Assembly (NCBI RefSeq): GCF_900100605.1
Contig: NZ_FNCN01000006.1
Location: 26,476-90,475 of the forward strand
Direction of reading: 5' to 3'
DNA length: 64,000 nucleotides
DNA from: Sinosporangium album
GTDB taxonomy: Bacteria; Actinomycetota; Actinomycetes; Streptosporangiales; Streptosporangiaceae
Within the stretch, counting starts at the first letter, position 1; each line of letters begins with the position of its first letter. The position numbers and the translations under genes are program-made. This document shows positions 1 to 8,024 of the stretch, piece by piece. The notes under the pieces are model-generated. The model saw nothing but the letters and a program-made list of their open reading frames with translations. It was not told where the DNA came from and searched no databases.

Positions 1-167
1 GTTCTCATAGCCCCTGAGAGGGGTCACAACCTGACCGCCCGAGGTCTGCTGGCCGACCTCCTCAGCCGGTTCTCATAGCCCCTGAGAGGGGTCACAACAC
101 CCGATCCACACCCGGCAGCGTGCGGACGGATGAGCCGGTTCTCATAGCCCCTGAGAGGGGTCACAAC
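1..167. CRISPR. CRISPR array end, three identical 30-bp repeats
   Basis: Three identical 30-nt repeats lie at 1-30, 69-98 and 138-167. Each begins GTTCTCATAG and ends GGTCACAAC, with an internal palindrome CCCCTGAGAGGGG (5-bp stem). Two spacers of 38 and 39 nt separate them (31-68, 99-137), and they are unrelated apart from their last five bases, AGCCG. Because AGCCG precedes both downstream repeats, the true repeat may be up to 35 nt. The array is cut by the left window edge, so total length is unknown. No cas gene lies in the window, so subtype and activity cannot be judged. Orientation is not assigned. Confidence 0.85.
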
Positions 168-169
168 GC

Positions 170-226
170 AACCCCCGGCATCAGACTTCCAATCCGACGG
201 CCGGGGGTTCGAATCCCTCAGGGCAA
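170..226 (+). other. tRNA-Gly(UCC)-like 3' half, no 5' half
   Basis: Immediately after the last CRISPR repeat, 181-226 has the spacing of the 3' two-thirds of a tRNA: anticodon arm TCAGA/CTTCCAA/TCCGA (one A.C mismatch; loop would give anticodon UCC), a 5-nt variable loop, T arm GGGGG/TTCGAAT/CCCTC, then a 7-nt acceptor-like strand AGGGCAA. No CCA is encoded and the expected D arm and 5' acceptor strand are absent; CRISPR repeat sequence sits there instead. The segment also forms a 10-bp hairpin (170-179 with 200-209), which could end transcripts from the minus-strand gene at 233. It may be a tRNA remnant, an integration scar or a captured spacer. Confidence 0.45.
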
Positions 227-232
227 CCGCGG

Positions 233-1090
233 TCAGTAGATGATCGACACGATCTGGCAGGCGGCTTCGGCCAGGTCGTGGTCGCCGTCGATGCGGGCGT
301 GGGCGAGGGCGGTGTCGGGTTGGATGCCGCGGGTGCAGAGGCGCCAGGCGGTCTCGGCGTCCAGGTGGACGATGGTGGCGGGGTGTCCGGTGGCCGGCTC
401 GGCCAGTGACCAGTGGTGCGGGGTGGCGGTGGCTGTCCAGGTGCCGCCGGCCGGGCCGTCGATGTGCACTTGGATCTGTGTGCCGACGGGTGCGGCGATT
501 TCGCGCAGGGTGTGGGGCAGGGCCCGCAGGAAGGTGTCCAAGACCACGGGCAGGAAGCGCGGGTCGGGGTCGGTGTCTTGGCCGATGGCGTGGCGGATCT
601 GCTGGCGATGGGTCCAGAATTCGGTGAGGTCGCGGGCGCTGTCGAGCCACATCGGCGCCGGGTCGACGCCGGCCCAGGATACGCCCAGTGACGGGGAGTG
701 GAGGTTGGTGGCTTCGAAGTGCCGGGCGATCTGTCCGCCGATGAGGTCGAGGGTGTCGGTGAGCGCCGCGGGGCTCACCCGGACGTAGGCGTCTACCCAT
801 TCGTGGTTGATGCGGTGGATGAACGCCTCCAGGCTCTCGCCTGGGGCGAAGGCGGGCCCGTCCCTGTGGCCGTCGCGGTCTCGGGCGAGGCGTCCGTAGA
901 AGTCTCCCAGGAGGTGCGCGGCGAGATCACGCACGGTCCAGCCCGGCACCGCTTCTTTGCCCCAGTCGGCGGGCGTCAGGCCGCGCAGTGTGGCCATCAG
1001 CGCGGCGTGTTCGGGGGCGAACAGAGGGCGGACGTCGATCGGTGGACCGAGCCAGGTATGGCTCGGTCCGTCATCGAGTTGGGAGTTCAT
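233..1090 (-). CDS. Maleylpyruvate isomerase-family (DinB/MDMPI) protein
   Basis: 285 residues. The N-terminal part (about 25-190) looks like the mycothiol-dependent maleylpyruvate isomerase N domain of the DinB fold: it has the characteristic W-T-V-R-D-L-A-A-H-L run near residue 50, and further His residues (around H92 and in a W-T-H-R-Q-Q-I-R-H stretch near 160-167) that could bind metal. The C-terminal 90 residues resemble the SCP2-like MDMPI C domain. Family members are cytosolic and often act as mycothiol-dependent isomerases or transferases; the substrate here is unknown. The ATG at 1090 has only a weak Shine-Dalgarno. It appears monocistronic, with the tRNA-like hairpin just past its stop. 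Confidence 0.75.
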   Translation of the reverse strand: MNSQLDDGPSHTWLGPPIDVRPLFAPEHAALMATLRGLTPADWGKEAVPGWTVRDLAAHLLGDFYGRLARDRDGHRDGPAFAPGESLEAFIHRINHEWVDAYVRVSPAALTDTLDLIGGQIARHFEATNLHSPSLGVSWAGVDPAPMWLDSARDLTEFWTHRQQIRHAIGQDTDPDPRFLPVVLDTFLRALPHTLREIAAPVGTQIQVHIDGPAGGTWTATATPHHWSLAEPATGHPATIVHLDAETAWRLCTRGIQPDTALAHARIDGDHDLAEAACQIVSIIY

Positions 1091-1205
1091 GGACCGAAGC
1101 CTGCCAGCCGAATGCCCCGATGACTACCTGAATATCCGGCTCAAGGGCGATCGTGTGGCGAGTCGGCCTGAACCCCTCGGTGCGGGGCCTGGAGGATTTG
1201 TTCGT

Positions 1206-2414
1206 CTAGGCCAAGGCTGTGGGGATGCGGTCGAGGACGGGGTAGGGCAGGAGGCCGTAGGCGTAGAAGTCGACGGCGGCTGCGCCGGAGGCGCGGGCGG
1301 CGCGGACTTTGGCGGCGAGGCGGTCGGGGGTGTCGGTGTCGGGGAGGCCGGGGCGGAGGACTACGCGGACTTCGCGTTCTTTGCCGACGGAGCGGACGTA
1401 GGCGCCGATGTCATCGGCGACGCGGGCGGGGTCGCGGGCGTAGGCGAGGGCGCTGAAGGAGGGGACGAGGTCGCCGAGGGCGATGAGGTCGATGCCGAGT
1501 TGCCAGGCGTCGTGGGCGGCGAGGCCGGGTGAGGGGAGGCCGTCGGAGTAGCCTTTGCAGGCTCCGCTGGCGTCCATGTAGACGAGTTTGGAGCCTTCGG
1601 CGGTGACGGCTGCGGAGACGTCGGCGACGAGGGAGGTGACGGTTTCTGAGCGGGCGCGAGCGTAGGCGACGACGTCGGGGCCGGCGTAGGCGGTGAGGGC
1701 GGCGCGGGTGACTTCGCCTTGGGATGGGGGGTCGCCGTCGAGGACGGCGCCAGCGATGCGGGCGCATTCTTCGCGAGCGACTTCGGCGTTGACGCCGAGG
1801 TCGGTGGCGCGGCGCATGCAGTGGTCGCAGAAGCAGAGGCTGAGGAGGAAGGCGTCCATGGGGCCGAGGCCGACGAAGCAGCGTTCGTGGTGGTAGCCGT
1901 GGCCGAAGGTGCCGAAGTGGAGGGCTTCGGCGACGACGCTGTCGACTCCTTGGCGGGCGACGGCGCGGGCGAGGGCGACGGCGTAGAGCCGTACGTCGGG
2001 GTGGGCGGGGCACAGGTCGGCGGGTGAGCCGCGGTCGCCGAAGCAGTTGCGCACGGTGACGTCGGGGTTGGCGAGGCCGAGTGTGGTGTTGTGGAGGAAG
2101 ACGGTCCAGCCGTGGAGGCCCATGCCGCGTTCGGCGGTGGCGTGGCGGAGGGCGGTGAGGGGTTCGTCGGCGGCGCCGGGCTGCACCGGGGGGACGAGGC
2201 GGAGGTCGTCGAAGAGGTCGGCGGGCGGGGTGAAGTGGACGCCGTCGACGCGGAGGGTGAGGCGGGAGGGACTGTGGGGGGTGACGTCGCGGGCGCGGTG
2301 GTAGGCGGCGGCGATGGTCACCGAGGCGACGTTGTAGCCGGCCAGCCGGTCGAGCACCTTGTCCAGTCCTTCGCCGCGCACATCCTCGACGAAGACGTAT
2401 ACCGAACTGTCCAC
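1206..2414 (-). CDS. Conserved protein of unknown function, TIM-barrel-like, CxCxxC motif
   Basis: 402 residues from a GTG start preceded by AAGGGCG at a suitable distance. No signal peptide or membrane segment is evident. The pattern of short beta-like stretches alternating with helices suggests a TIM-barrel fold like some glycoside-hydrolase relatives, but this is inference. The most distinctive feature is a cysteine cluster in L-C-F-C-D-H-C-M (near residue 195), preceded by a His/Tyr-rich stretch H-F-G-T-F-G-H-G-Y-H-H. Such a cluster could bind zinc or a redox cofactor. I do not recognise a specific family and assign no reaction. About 115 bp separate it from the DinB-type gene downstream. 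Confidence 0.6.
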   Translation of the reverse strand: MDSSVYVFVEDVRGEGLDKVLDRLAGYNVASVTIAAAYHRARDVTPHSPSRLTLRVDGVHFTPPADLFDDLRLVPPVQPGAADEPLTALRHATAERGMGLHGWTVFLHNTTLGLANPDVTVRNCFGDRGSPADLCPAHPDVRLYAVALARAVARQGVDSVVAEALHFGTFGHGYHHERCFVGLGPMDAFLLSLCFCDHCMRRATDLGVNAEVAREECARIAGAVLDGDPPSQGEVTRAALTAYAGPDVVAYARARSETVTSLVADVSAAVTAEGSKLVYMDASGACKGYSDGLPSPGLAAHDAWQLGIDLIALGDLVPSFSALAYARDPARVADDIGAYVRSVGKEREVRVVLRPGLPDTDTPDRLAAKVRAARASGAAAVDFYAYGLLPYPVLDRIPTALA

Positions 2415-3461
2415 AGTCGTCGCCCTTCAACTTCGGAGGCCGTCTAGGGCCATGGTGGGGCCCCGGTGGGGCCCGTTGTGGGTTCCGTCCGCGATGTGTG
2501 CTCCGCCGTGTAGCTTGCCTTGCAGCAGCCGTACGGCTTGCGCCCGTTTCGCGGACTCTCGGGGACCGCGTGTTCCCGAGGCGTGGTTTCGGCGGCCGGG
2601 GCCGGCCGAGGGGTGGTTCCGGGGGAGGATGCCCGTCGTGTTGAGGGTAGGCCTTGGTGGGCGTCGTGCCCTCGCCGGTCCTGGTTCCTCGTGTGCTGTC
2701 CGTGTGTGTTCACGGTACGGCTGTCGCCGGACAGTCTCTTCCCGAACACGGGGAGTATCGGGCATATTCGCGCCGCCGTACAACGCGAACGGGGAAAACC
2801 CTGCGAAGGCGGCTGGGCGGGGGCCCGTGAGGAGGTGTGGGGACGGCTCAGGTCCGGTGGTCGGCCGGTGGCGGCTTGGTGGTCTCTGGGCGCGACGCCG
2901 TTCGCTGGCCCGTCCGCCCGGTGCGGCACCCGTATCTCTCCCTCAAGCACCCATTCAAGGACATCATGACCCTATCGGTCCTTGGGCAGTCAGGAGGACA
3001 CAGCGCGAGATCGATCAGCTAAGAGCCTGCGGGTCGCTCGAACACGTGGAGTGCGTTCATTTCCGTGCATATGCCACCGATCCGGTGCCTGATAGGCCGC
3101 GCGCCGAGCAGGTCTCGGGTGCGTTCGCGGGCGAGGTTCCATTCGGCCCAGCCGTCGGGTGTGCTCAGCCGCGCGTCGACGGTCGCAAGGGCGCAGGTCC
3201 TAGGCGGCGGTCGGCGGACAGTCGGGCGCGTACGGCGAGGGCGATCGTGTGGTCGTCTTCGACGACGAGGACGTGGCGGCGGCCGGCGGTCACGGGGGAA
3301 GCCTTGGAGGCCAGTGTGCAAATAATCAGCGGAAAAATGTGCACTTATCGTGCAGAGGCGGATTCAGGCCCGGCTCATCCCGATAAAGGTTACGGGTAGC
3401 CCTGTATCCCAGTAAGTGGCTATGTTGCTATGCGCCCACTGGTGACGACGGGGAGTGTTCC
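2415..3461. other. About 1 kb without a convincing intact gene
   Basis: Several open frames exist here on both strands, but all are Arg/Pro-rich products of high GC with no recognisable domain. The left part should hold the promoter of the minus-strand gene ending at 1206. The right part (3300-3461) is AT-richer and likely holds the promoter of the kinase operon; it contains three copies of a GTGCA core around 3312, 3339 and 3354 that could be operator half-sites. A response-regulator fragment lies at 3165-3293. Confidence 0.5.
3165..3293 (-). pseudogene. Response-regulator receiver fragment
   Basis: Reading the minus strand from GTG at 3293 gives a short peptide that opens like a receiver domain: R-H-V-L-V-V-E-D-D-H-T-I-A-L-A-V-R-A-R-L. 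This is the beta1-acidic pair-alpha1 start of OmpR-type regulators. After about 28 residues the similarity stops and a TGA ends the frame at 3165. No receiver Asp/Lys segments or DNA-binding domain follow in any frame I could read. I interpret it as a decayed two-component regulator. Only one short motif supports it, so chance remains possible. Confidence 0.4.
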
Positions 3462-5039
3462 ATGATCGGCCAACGCCACCTGGCCGGAAGATATCGGCTG
3501 CTCAACCCCTTGGGCGAAGGCACCACGGGCACGATCTGGCTGGCCTCCGACGACACGTTGCGGCGCGACGTGGCCATCAGAGAGGTACGGCTGCCGCCCT
3601 CCGTCACACCCGCGCGCCTCGCGGAGATCCGCGAGGCGACGCTGCGCGAGGCCAACGTGGCCGGCAGGCTGCGGCATCCGTCCATCGCGACCGTCCACGA
3701 CGTGATCGTCGAGGAGGGCCGGCCGTGGCTCGTGATGGAGCTGCTGGCGGGCGACGCGCTGAACCAGGTCGTCGCGCGCGGCGGACCGCTGCCGCCGCAC
3801 CAGGTGGCCCGGGTGGGCGTCGGAGTGGCGGGCGCACTGGCCGCCGCGCACGCGGCGGGGATCACGCATCGCGATGTGAAGCCCGGCAATGTCATCCTCA
3901 CGCGGACGGGCCGCGCCGTACTCACCGATTTCGGGCTTGCGGTCGTCGAGGGCGAGGTCGCGGGAGACCGTACGGCGCACCTGGTGGGGGCGCCGAGCTA
4001 CATCGCGCCCGAGCGGCTCCGGGGAGACGGAGACGGGCCCGCGGCGGACGTGTGGGCTCTCGGCGCGACGCTGTACTACGCGGTCGAAGGCGTCGATCCG
4101 TTCCCCGGTGAGAGACCGGTCGACGTCATCAACCGGGTGCTCGCCGGTGGACTGCGCCCGCCGGAGCGGGCGGGATCTCTGTCGCCTCTGCTGACCCGCA
4201 TGCTGAACCCGCACCCGGCGAACCGCCCTAGACCTGGCGAGGTCGCCGAGGCGCTGAGTGAACCGGCCCTCGGCCGTACGCCCAAGAAAGAGACAGAGAG
4301 AGAAGAGACGGGGAGCGCGAAACCAGCGCGGCCGAAGGGCGTCCCCCGGAAACGGCGGGACACGCGTAAAGGCCGCGCCGCCCTCTGGGCCGTGCTGCAG
4401 GTCGGCACGGTGGCCGCGGTGGTGGCGGCGACGGCATTCACCGTCAACGTGGCCGAGGCCATGAAAGAGCCCGAACCCACCCCCACCCCGACGAAACTTA
4501 GCGAAAGCCCAGGCGGATTCGCCGTGCCCCTGGACATCTGCCCGCTGGTGGGGGCCGAACGGCTGCGCGAGCTGGTGCCCGAGGTGAAGCTCCCCGGCAA
4601 GCCCACCAACTCGGGAGGGTGCTCCTGGGTGTCCGACGGCAAGGGGGTGAGCGTTCACCTCATCGGCCAGGAGAAGCAGTGGGGCACGAGCCCCCGGTCG
4701 GCCCACGAGCGCTTCATCAACCTCCGCAACTCCACCATCCCCGCCGGCGACGTCTTCTGGAGCTGGTCGGAGATCAAGGCCAAGGGCCGGTCCGCCCGCG
4801 TCACCGCTCCCCGCCTGGTGCGCGGCATCGGGGAGGAGGCGTTCATCTACGACACCTATGCGAACCGGACGAGCGACAACCTTGAGCAGAGCACCGTCGC
4901 GCTGCGCGTGGACAATCTCGTCCTGGAAGTCAACTATGCCGTGGTCGACGGAGAGAAGGACGCCGCGGCCATCCAACGGGGCGCGCAGACGATCGCGACA
5001 CTGGTCGCGTCCGCGCTGACGGCACGACCGACAGGGTGA
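3462..5039 (+). CDS. Membrane Ser/Thr protein kinase with Lys-to-Arg at the ATP site
   Basis: 525 residues, first gene of a five-gene operon. A PknB-type kinase domain occupies about 10-265: glycine loop G-E-G-T-T-G (18-23), H-R-D (136-138), D-F-G (156-158), A-P-E (182-184). The invariant beta3 lysine is arginine (V-A-I-R, residue 40), which normally weakens or abolishes phosphotransfer. A basic linker leads to one membrane segment (about 306-328) and an extracytoplasmic domain of about 165 residues with Cys360 and Cys387 (C-P-L-V ... C-S-W), resembling DUF3558-like actinobacterial domains. Topology is therefore kinase inside, sensor outside. Start ATG is supported by GGGGAG upstream. Ligand unknown; activity doubtful because of R40. 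Confidence 0.88.
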   Translation: MIGQRHLAGRYRLLNPLGEGTTGTIWLASDDTLRRDVAIREVRLPPSVTPARLAEIREATLREANVAGRLRHPSIATVHDVIVEEGRPWLVMELLAGDALNQVVARGGPLPPHQVARVGVGVAGALAAAHAAGITHRDVKPGNVILTRTGRAVLTDFGLAVVEGEVAGDRTAHLVGAPSYIAPERLRGDGDGPAADVWALGATLYYAVEGVDPFPGERPVDVINRVLAGGLRPPERAGSLSPLLTRMLNPHPANRPRPGEVAEALSEPALGRTPKKETEREETGSAKPARPKGVPRKRRDTRKGRAALWAVLQVGTVAAVVAATAFTVNVAEAMKEPEPTPTPTKLSESPGGFAVPLDICPLVGAERLRELVPEVKLPGKPTNSGGCSWVSDGKGVSVHLIGQEKQWGTSPRSAHERFINLRNSTIPAGDVFWSWSEIKAKGRSARVTAPRLVRGIGEEAFIYDTYANRTSDNLEQSTVALRVDNLVLEVNYAVVDGEKDAAAIQRGAQTIATLVASALTARPTG

Positions 5040-5044
5040 ACACC

Positions 5045-6511
5045 ATGGACCAGAACCAGCCCGGCACGCCGCCGCGGGCGGGAAACCACGGCCCCACCGG
5101 GGCCGAGCCTCCGCTGGGCGCGCCACCCGCCGGTGAGGCGCCGAGCGCCTGGCAGCCGCCGCCCATGCCGTCCGGCGCGGCGCCCATGCCGTCCGGCGCG
5201 GCGCCCACACCCCCCGGCCCGGCGCCGATGCTGGGCTCCGTGCAGCCCGGCGCCATGCCGTACCCGTCCGGCCCACCTGGACACGTGCCCTCCACGGCCG
5301 GGCCATCGCCGATGCCCGGCCCGATGCCCTTTCAGACCGGGCCGCCGACCACCATGCCGTCCAGCGCCACGCCACCCGGGCTGATACCGTCCAGCGCCAC
5401 GCCACCTGGCTCCATGCCGTACACGTCGGCGCCTTCCGGGCATGCGCCGTCACCGGCCATGCCGTCCGGGCCCATGCCGTCCGGGCCCATGCCGCCCGGG
5501 CCCATGCCGCCCGGGCCCATGCCGTACGCGTCCGCGCCGCCCGCGGGGCCGCCGCCCCTAGCGGGCGCGCCGGGCGCGCCGCTGCCGTACCAGGCCACCT
5601 CCCCGTACGGCCCACAGCCTGGAAACACTGCCGCCCCCCTGTCGCCGACCGCTCACCTCACCCCTCCGGCGACGCCCTCGCCGACCTCATCGATGACCTC
5701 GTCCACAGCCTCGTCGCCGACCTCACCGACGTTCCCACCCACGGCCTCACCCTCGCAGGCCGGCACGCCCACACGCCCCTCCGCGGGCCCGCAGACGGCC
5801 CCGACCGCCCCATCGGGCGGCGCGGCGGCCACGGACCCACGCGACCGGAAAGGCGTGCTCGTGCCGCGCTCGATCGTGGCGCTCACCGGCGTGTTGATCG
5901 TGGGCATGGCCGCCGCCATCGGCGTGCTGCTCGCGCCCTCCTTCCGCGGCGACCCGAAGGCCGGGGCGGCACCCACCCCTTCGGCGTCGCCGGGCGGGAA
6001 GGAGAAGGGCCGTTTCGCCGCCGAGCCGCCGCGCGCGTGCAGCCTGCTCGACGACAAGCAGCTCGCCGACCTCATCGCGAACTACCGGGTGTCCGAGGTC
6101 AGCAAGGGCGAATGCAACTGGCTGAACATCTCCGACTGGACCAAGCCGAGCACCGCGAAGTACGACCTGCGCGTGCGGCTGGTCACGCAGAAGCCCGACG
6201 GCTTCGAAGTGAACAAGGCGCGCGAGTTCTTCACGGGCCGCAGGGGCGACGTCGCCCGCACCGCCTCGACCCCGCCCCCGAACGGACCCCGCGACCTGCG
6301 GAATCTCGGGGAGGAGGCGTTCATGGTGGGGACGTACAGCAAGTTCAACCTGTACGGAGGCTCCTACAAGGTCGCCGTCCACTTCCGGACCAGCAACCTC
6401 AACGCCGAGGTCCAGTTCGAGCAGGGCGGTGTGAAGGAGGACAAGGACGGCCGGATCGCCACCGGCGCGGAGAAGGTCGCCCGCCTCATCGCGGACGCGC
6501 TGAAGAACTGA
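5045..6511 (+). CDS. Pro-rich membrane protein with extracytoplasmic two-Cys domain
   Basis: 488 residues. The ATG at 5045 has AGGGTG at good spacing; a GTG at 5036 overlapping the previous stop would add three residues. Residues 1-265 are low-complexity, rich in Pro/Ala/Met/Ser, with degenerate M-P-S-G-P and M-P-P-G-P repeats strongest at 137-160. One membrane helix (about 274-298) follows, then a domain of about 165 residues with Cys332 (A-C-S-L-L) and Cys357 (E-C-N-W). This matches the outer domain of the flanking kinases, so the protein looks like a kinase-less paralogue in which a flexible cytosolic tail replaced the kinase. The tail could be a scaffold or a phosphorylation substrate; that is inference. 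Confidence 0.8.
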   Translation: MDQNQPGTPPRAGNHGPTGAEPPLGAPPAGEAPSAWQPPPMPSGAAPMPSGAAPTPPGPAPMLGSVQPGAMPYPSGPPGHVPSTAGPSPMPGPMPFQTGPPTTMPSSATPPGLIPSSATPPGSMPYTSAPSGHAPSPAMPSGPMPSGPMPPGPMPPGPMPYASAPPAGPPPLAGAPGAPLPYQATSPYGPQPGNTAAPLSPTAHLTPPATPSPTSSMTSSTASSPTSPTFPPTASPSQAGTPTRPSAGPQTAPTAPSGGAAATDPRDRKGVLVPRSIVALTGVLIVGMAAAIGVLLAPSFRGDPKAGAAPTPSASPGGKEKGRFAAEPPRACSLLDDKQLADLIANYRVSEVSKGECNWLNISDWTKPSTAKYDLRVRLVTQKPDGFEVNKAREFFTGRRGDVARTASTPPPNGPRDLRNLGEEAFMVGTYSKFNLYGGSYKVAVHFRTSNLNAEVQFEQGGVKEDKDGRIATGAEKVARLIADALKN

Positions 6512-6512
6512 C

Positions 6513-8024
6513 ATGGCGACCGGAATGACGTGGCTGGCCCACCGCTACCGCCTTCTCGACACGCTCGGGGCGGGCGGTATGGGTGTGGTCTGGCTGGCTA
6601 GGGATGAGATGCTCGGGCGGGACGTCGCCGTCAAGGAGGTGCGGTTCACCTCGAACCTGCCCGAGTCCGCGCGGGCGGAGCTGCGCGAGCGCACGCTGCG
6701 CGAGGCGAGGGCGGCGGCCGGGCTGGCACATCCGGCGATCGTGGCGGTGCATGACGTCATCGACCAGGACGAGCGGCCGTGGATCGTGATGGACCTCGTG
6801 TCCGGCCGGTCGATGGAGCAGGTCGTACGGCACGGCGGGCCGCTGCCGGCGCGGCGGGTGGCCGCGGTGGGCGTCGGCGTACTGGACGCGCTGTCCCTCG
6901 CGCACGGCCGCGGGGTGCTGCATCGGGACGTCAAGCCGGCGAACATCATGCTGGCCGACGACGGGCGGGCGCTGCTGACCGACTTCGGGATCGCGGTGCA
7001 GGAGGGCGACCCGGCGATCACGTCGTCGGACCAGCTCGTGGGGTCGCCGGGTTACATGGCTCCGGAGCGGCTGCGGGGCGAGGGCGACGGCCCGTCGGCG
7101 GACCTGTGGTCGCTGGCGGCGGCGCTGTTCGCCGCGGTCGAAGGACGCGGACCGTTCCAGCGTGACACGCCGATGGCGGCGCTCGGCGCGGTGCTCACGC
7201 AGTCGCCGCCCTACCCGGAGCGGGCCGGCGACCTGGCTCCCGTACTGCTCGCCATGCTGGCGAAGGATCCGCGCGAGCGCCTCTCGGCGGCGGCGTTCCG
7301 CGCCGCGCTGGACCGCGCGGCCCGCGGTCTTCCCGCCGAGGCGGAACCGTACGCGCCGCCGCGGACACCGGGGACTCCGCCGACGCGCCGGCGCCTGGGG
7401 CCGCTGCTCGCGGGGGGCGCGGCGCTGGCCGTGGCCGGCGGTACGGCTGCCGCCGTACTCCTGACCCGCGAGCCCCCGGCCGCCTCCGCACCGGCCGCCT
7501 CCCCCAGTGCCGTGCCCGCCTCGGCCGCGGGCCGGTTCCCCACGCCCTCCGAGCCGTGCGGCCTCCTGGACACGGCCCAGGCGCGCACGGTCGCCCCGGG
7601 AGCGGAGGCCGAGGACGGCGAAGGGGCCACCGACAAGCGCCCGTATTGCCTGTGGAGCGCGGCGACGGGCACGCGGAAGCTGCGGGTGAAGGTAGATCAC
7701 CACGCGGCGGCCCGGGGCCGCACCGCGCCGGAGATGGCGCAGGCGTTCTTCGCGCAGTCCAGGCGGCAGGTCACTGGCGATGTGGGCGCGGGGATGTTCG
7801 GCGAGACGCTCCCTATCCGGGACGTGGGGAGGCTCGGTGAGGAGTCGTTCGCGTTCGACGTGCGAGGCACCATGGGCACCTCCTCCCATGTCGCCTTCCG
7901 ATCGAGCAACGTGATCATCGAGGTGGAGGTCTCCGAGGACGACAAGCGGCCGCTCGCCCGGATGCGCGACGACGCGGTGCGCATGGCGCGTGCGGTGGCG
8001 CGGAGGCTGGACGCCCGTGGCTGA
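6513..8024 (+). CDS. Membrane Ser/Thr protein kinase, intact catalytic motifs
   Basis: 503 residues, ATG one base after the preceding stop, so probably translationally coupled. The kinase domain (about 10-270) is complete: G-A-G-G-M-G loop (19-24), V-A-V-K with Lys41, H-R-D (137-139), D-F-G (157-159), A-P-E (183-185). A Pro-rich juxtamembrane stretch, one membrane helix (about 296-317) and an outer domain with Cys349 (P-C-G-L-L) and Cys379 (Y-C-L-W) follow. It is the only member of the operon with every catalytic residue, so it is the likely phosphotransferase for the group. Family knowledge: PknB-like kinases phosphorylate Ser/Thr on cell-division, envelope and regulatory proteins. Outer-domain ligand unknown. 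Confidence 0.9.
   Translation: MATGMTWLAHRYRLLDTLGAGGMGVVWLARDEMLGRDVAVKEVRFTSNLPESARAELRERTLREARAAAGLAHPAIVAVHDVIDQDERPWIVMDLVSGRSMEQVVRHGGPLPARRVAAVGVGVLDALSLAHGRGVLHRDVKPANIMLADDGRALLTDFGIAVQEGDPAITSSDQLVGSPGYMAPERLRGEGDGPSADLWSLAAALFAAVEGRGPFQRDTPMAALGAVLTQSPPYPERAGDLAPVLLAMLAKDPRERLSAAAFRAALDRAARGLPAEAEPYAPPRTPGTPPTRRRLGPLLAGGAALAVAGGTAAAVLLTREPPAASAPAASPSAVPASAAGRFPTPSEPCGLLDTAQARTVAPGAEAEDGEGATDKRPYCLWSAATGTRKLRVKVDHHAAARGRTAPEMAQAFFAQSRRQVTGDVGAGMFGETLPIRDVGRLGEESFAFDVRGTMGTSSHVAFRSSNVIIEVEVSEDDKRPLARMRDDAVRMARAVARRLDARG

Noticed and set aside
24-800. Minus-strand frame running through the CRISPR repeats
   Set aside because: The peptide includes translated repeats and the well-known spurious run from the antisense of a tRNA (R-D-S-N-P-R-P); no real protein is expected.
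2427-2969. Several open frames in the gap after the Cys-motif protein
   Set aside because: Arg/Pro-rich, no start signals and no domain; the frames overlap one another on both strands.
5160-5560. Pro/Met repeats as a separate mobile or collagen-like element
   Set aside because: They are in-frame, low-complexity coding sequence of the membrane protein and do not extend beyond the gene.
3420-5615. Long minus-strand open frame opposite the kinase and Pro-rich genes
   Set aside because: Arg/Ala/Trp-rich product with no domain, fully opposite recognisable kinase motifs; a high-GC shadow.
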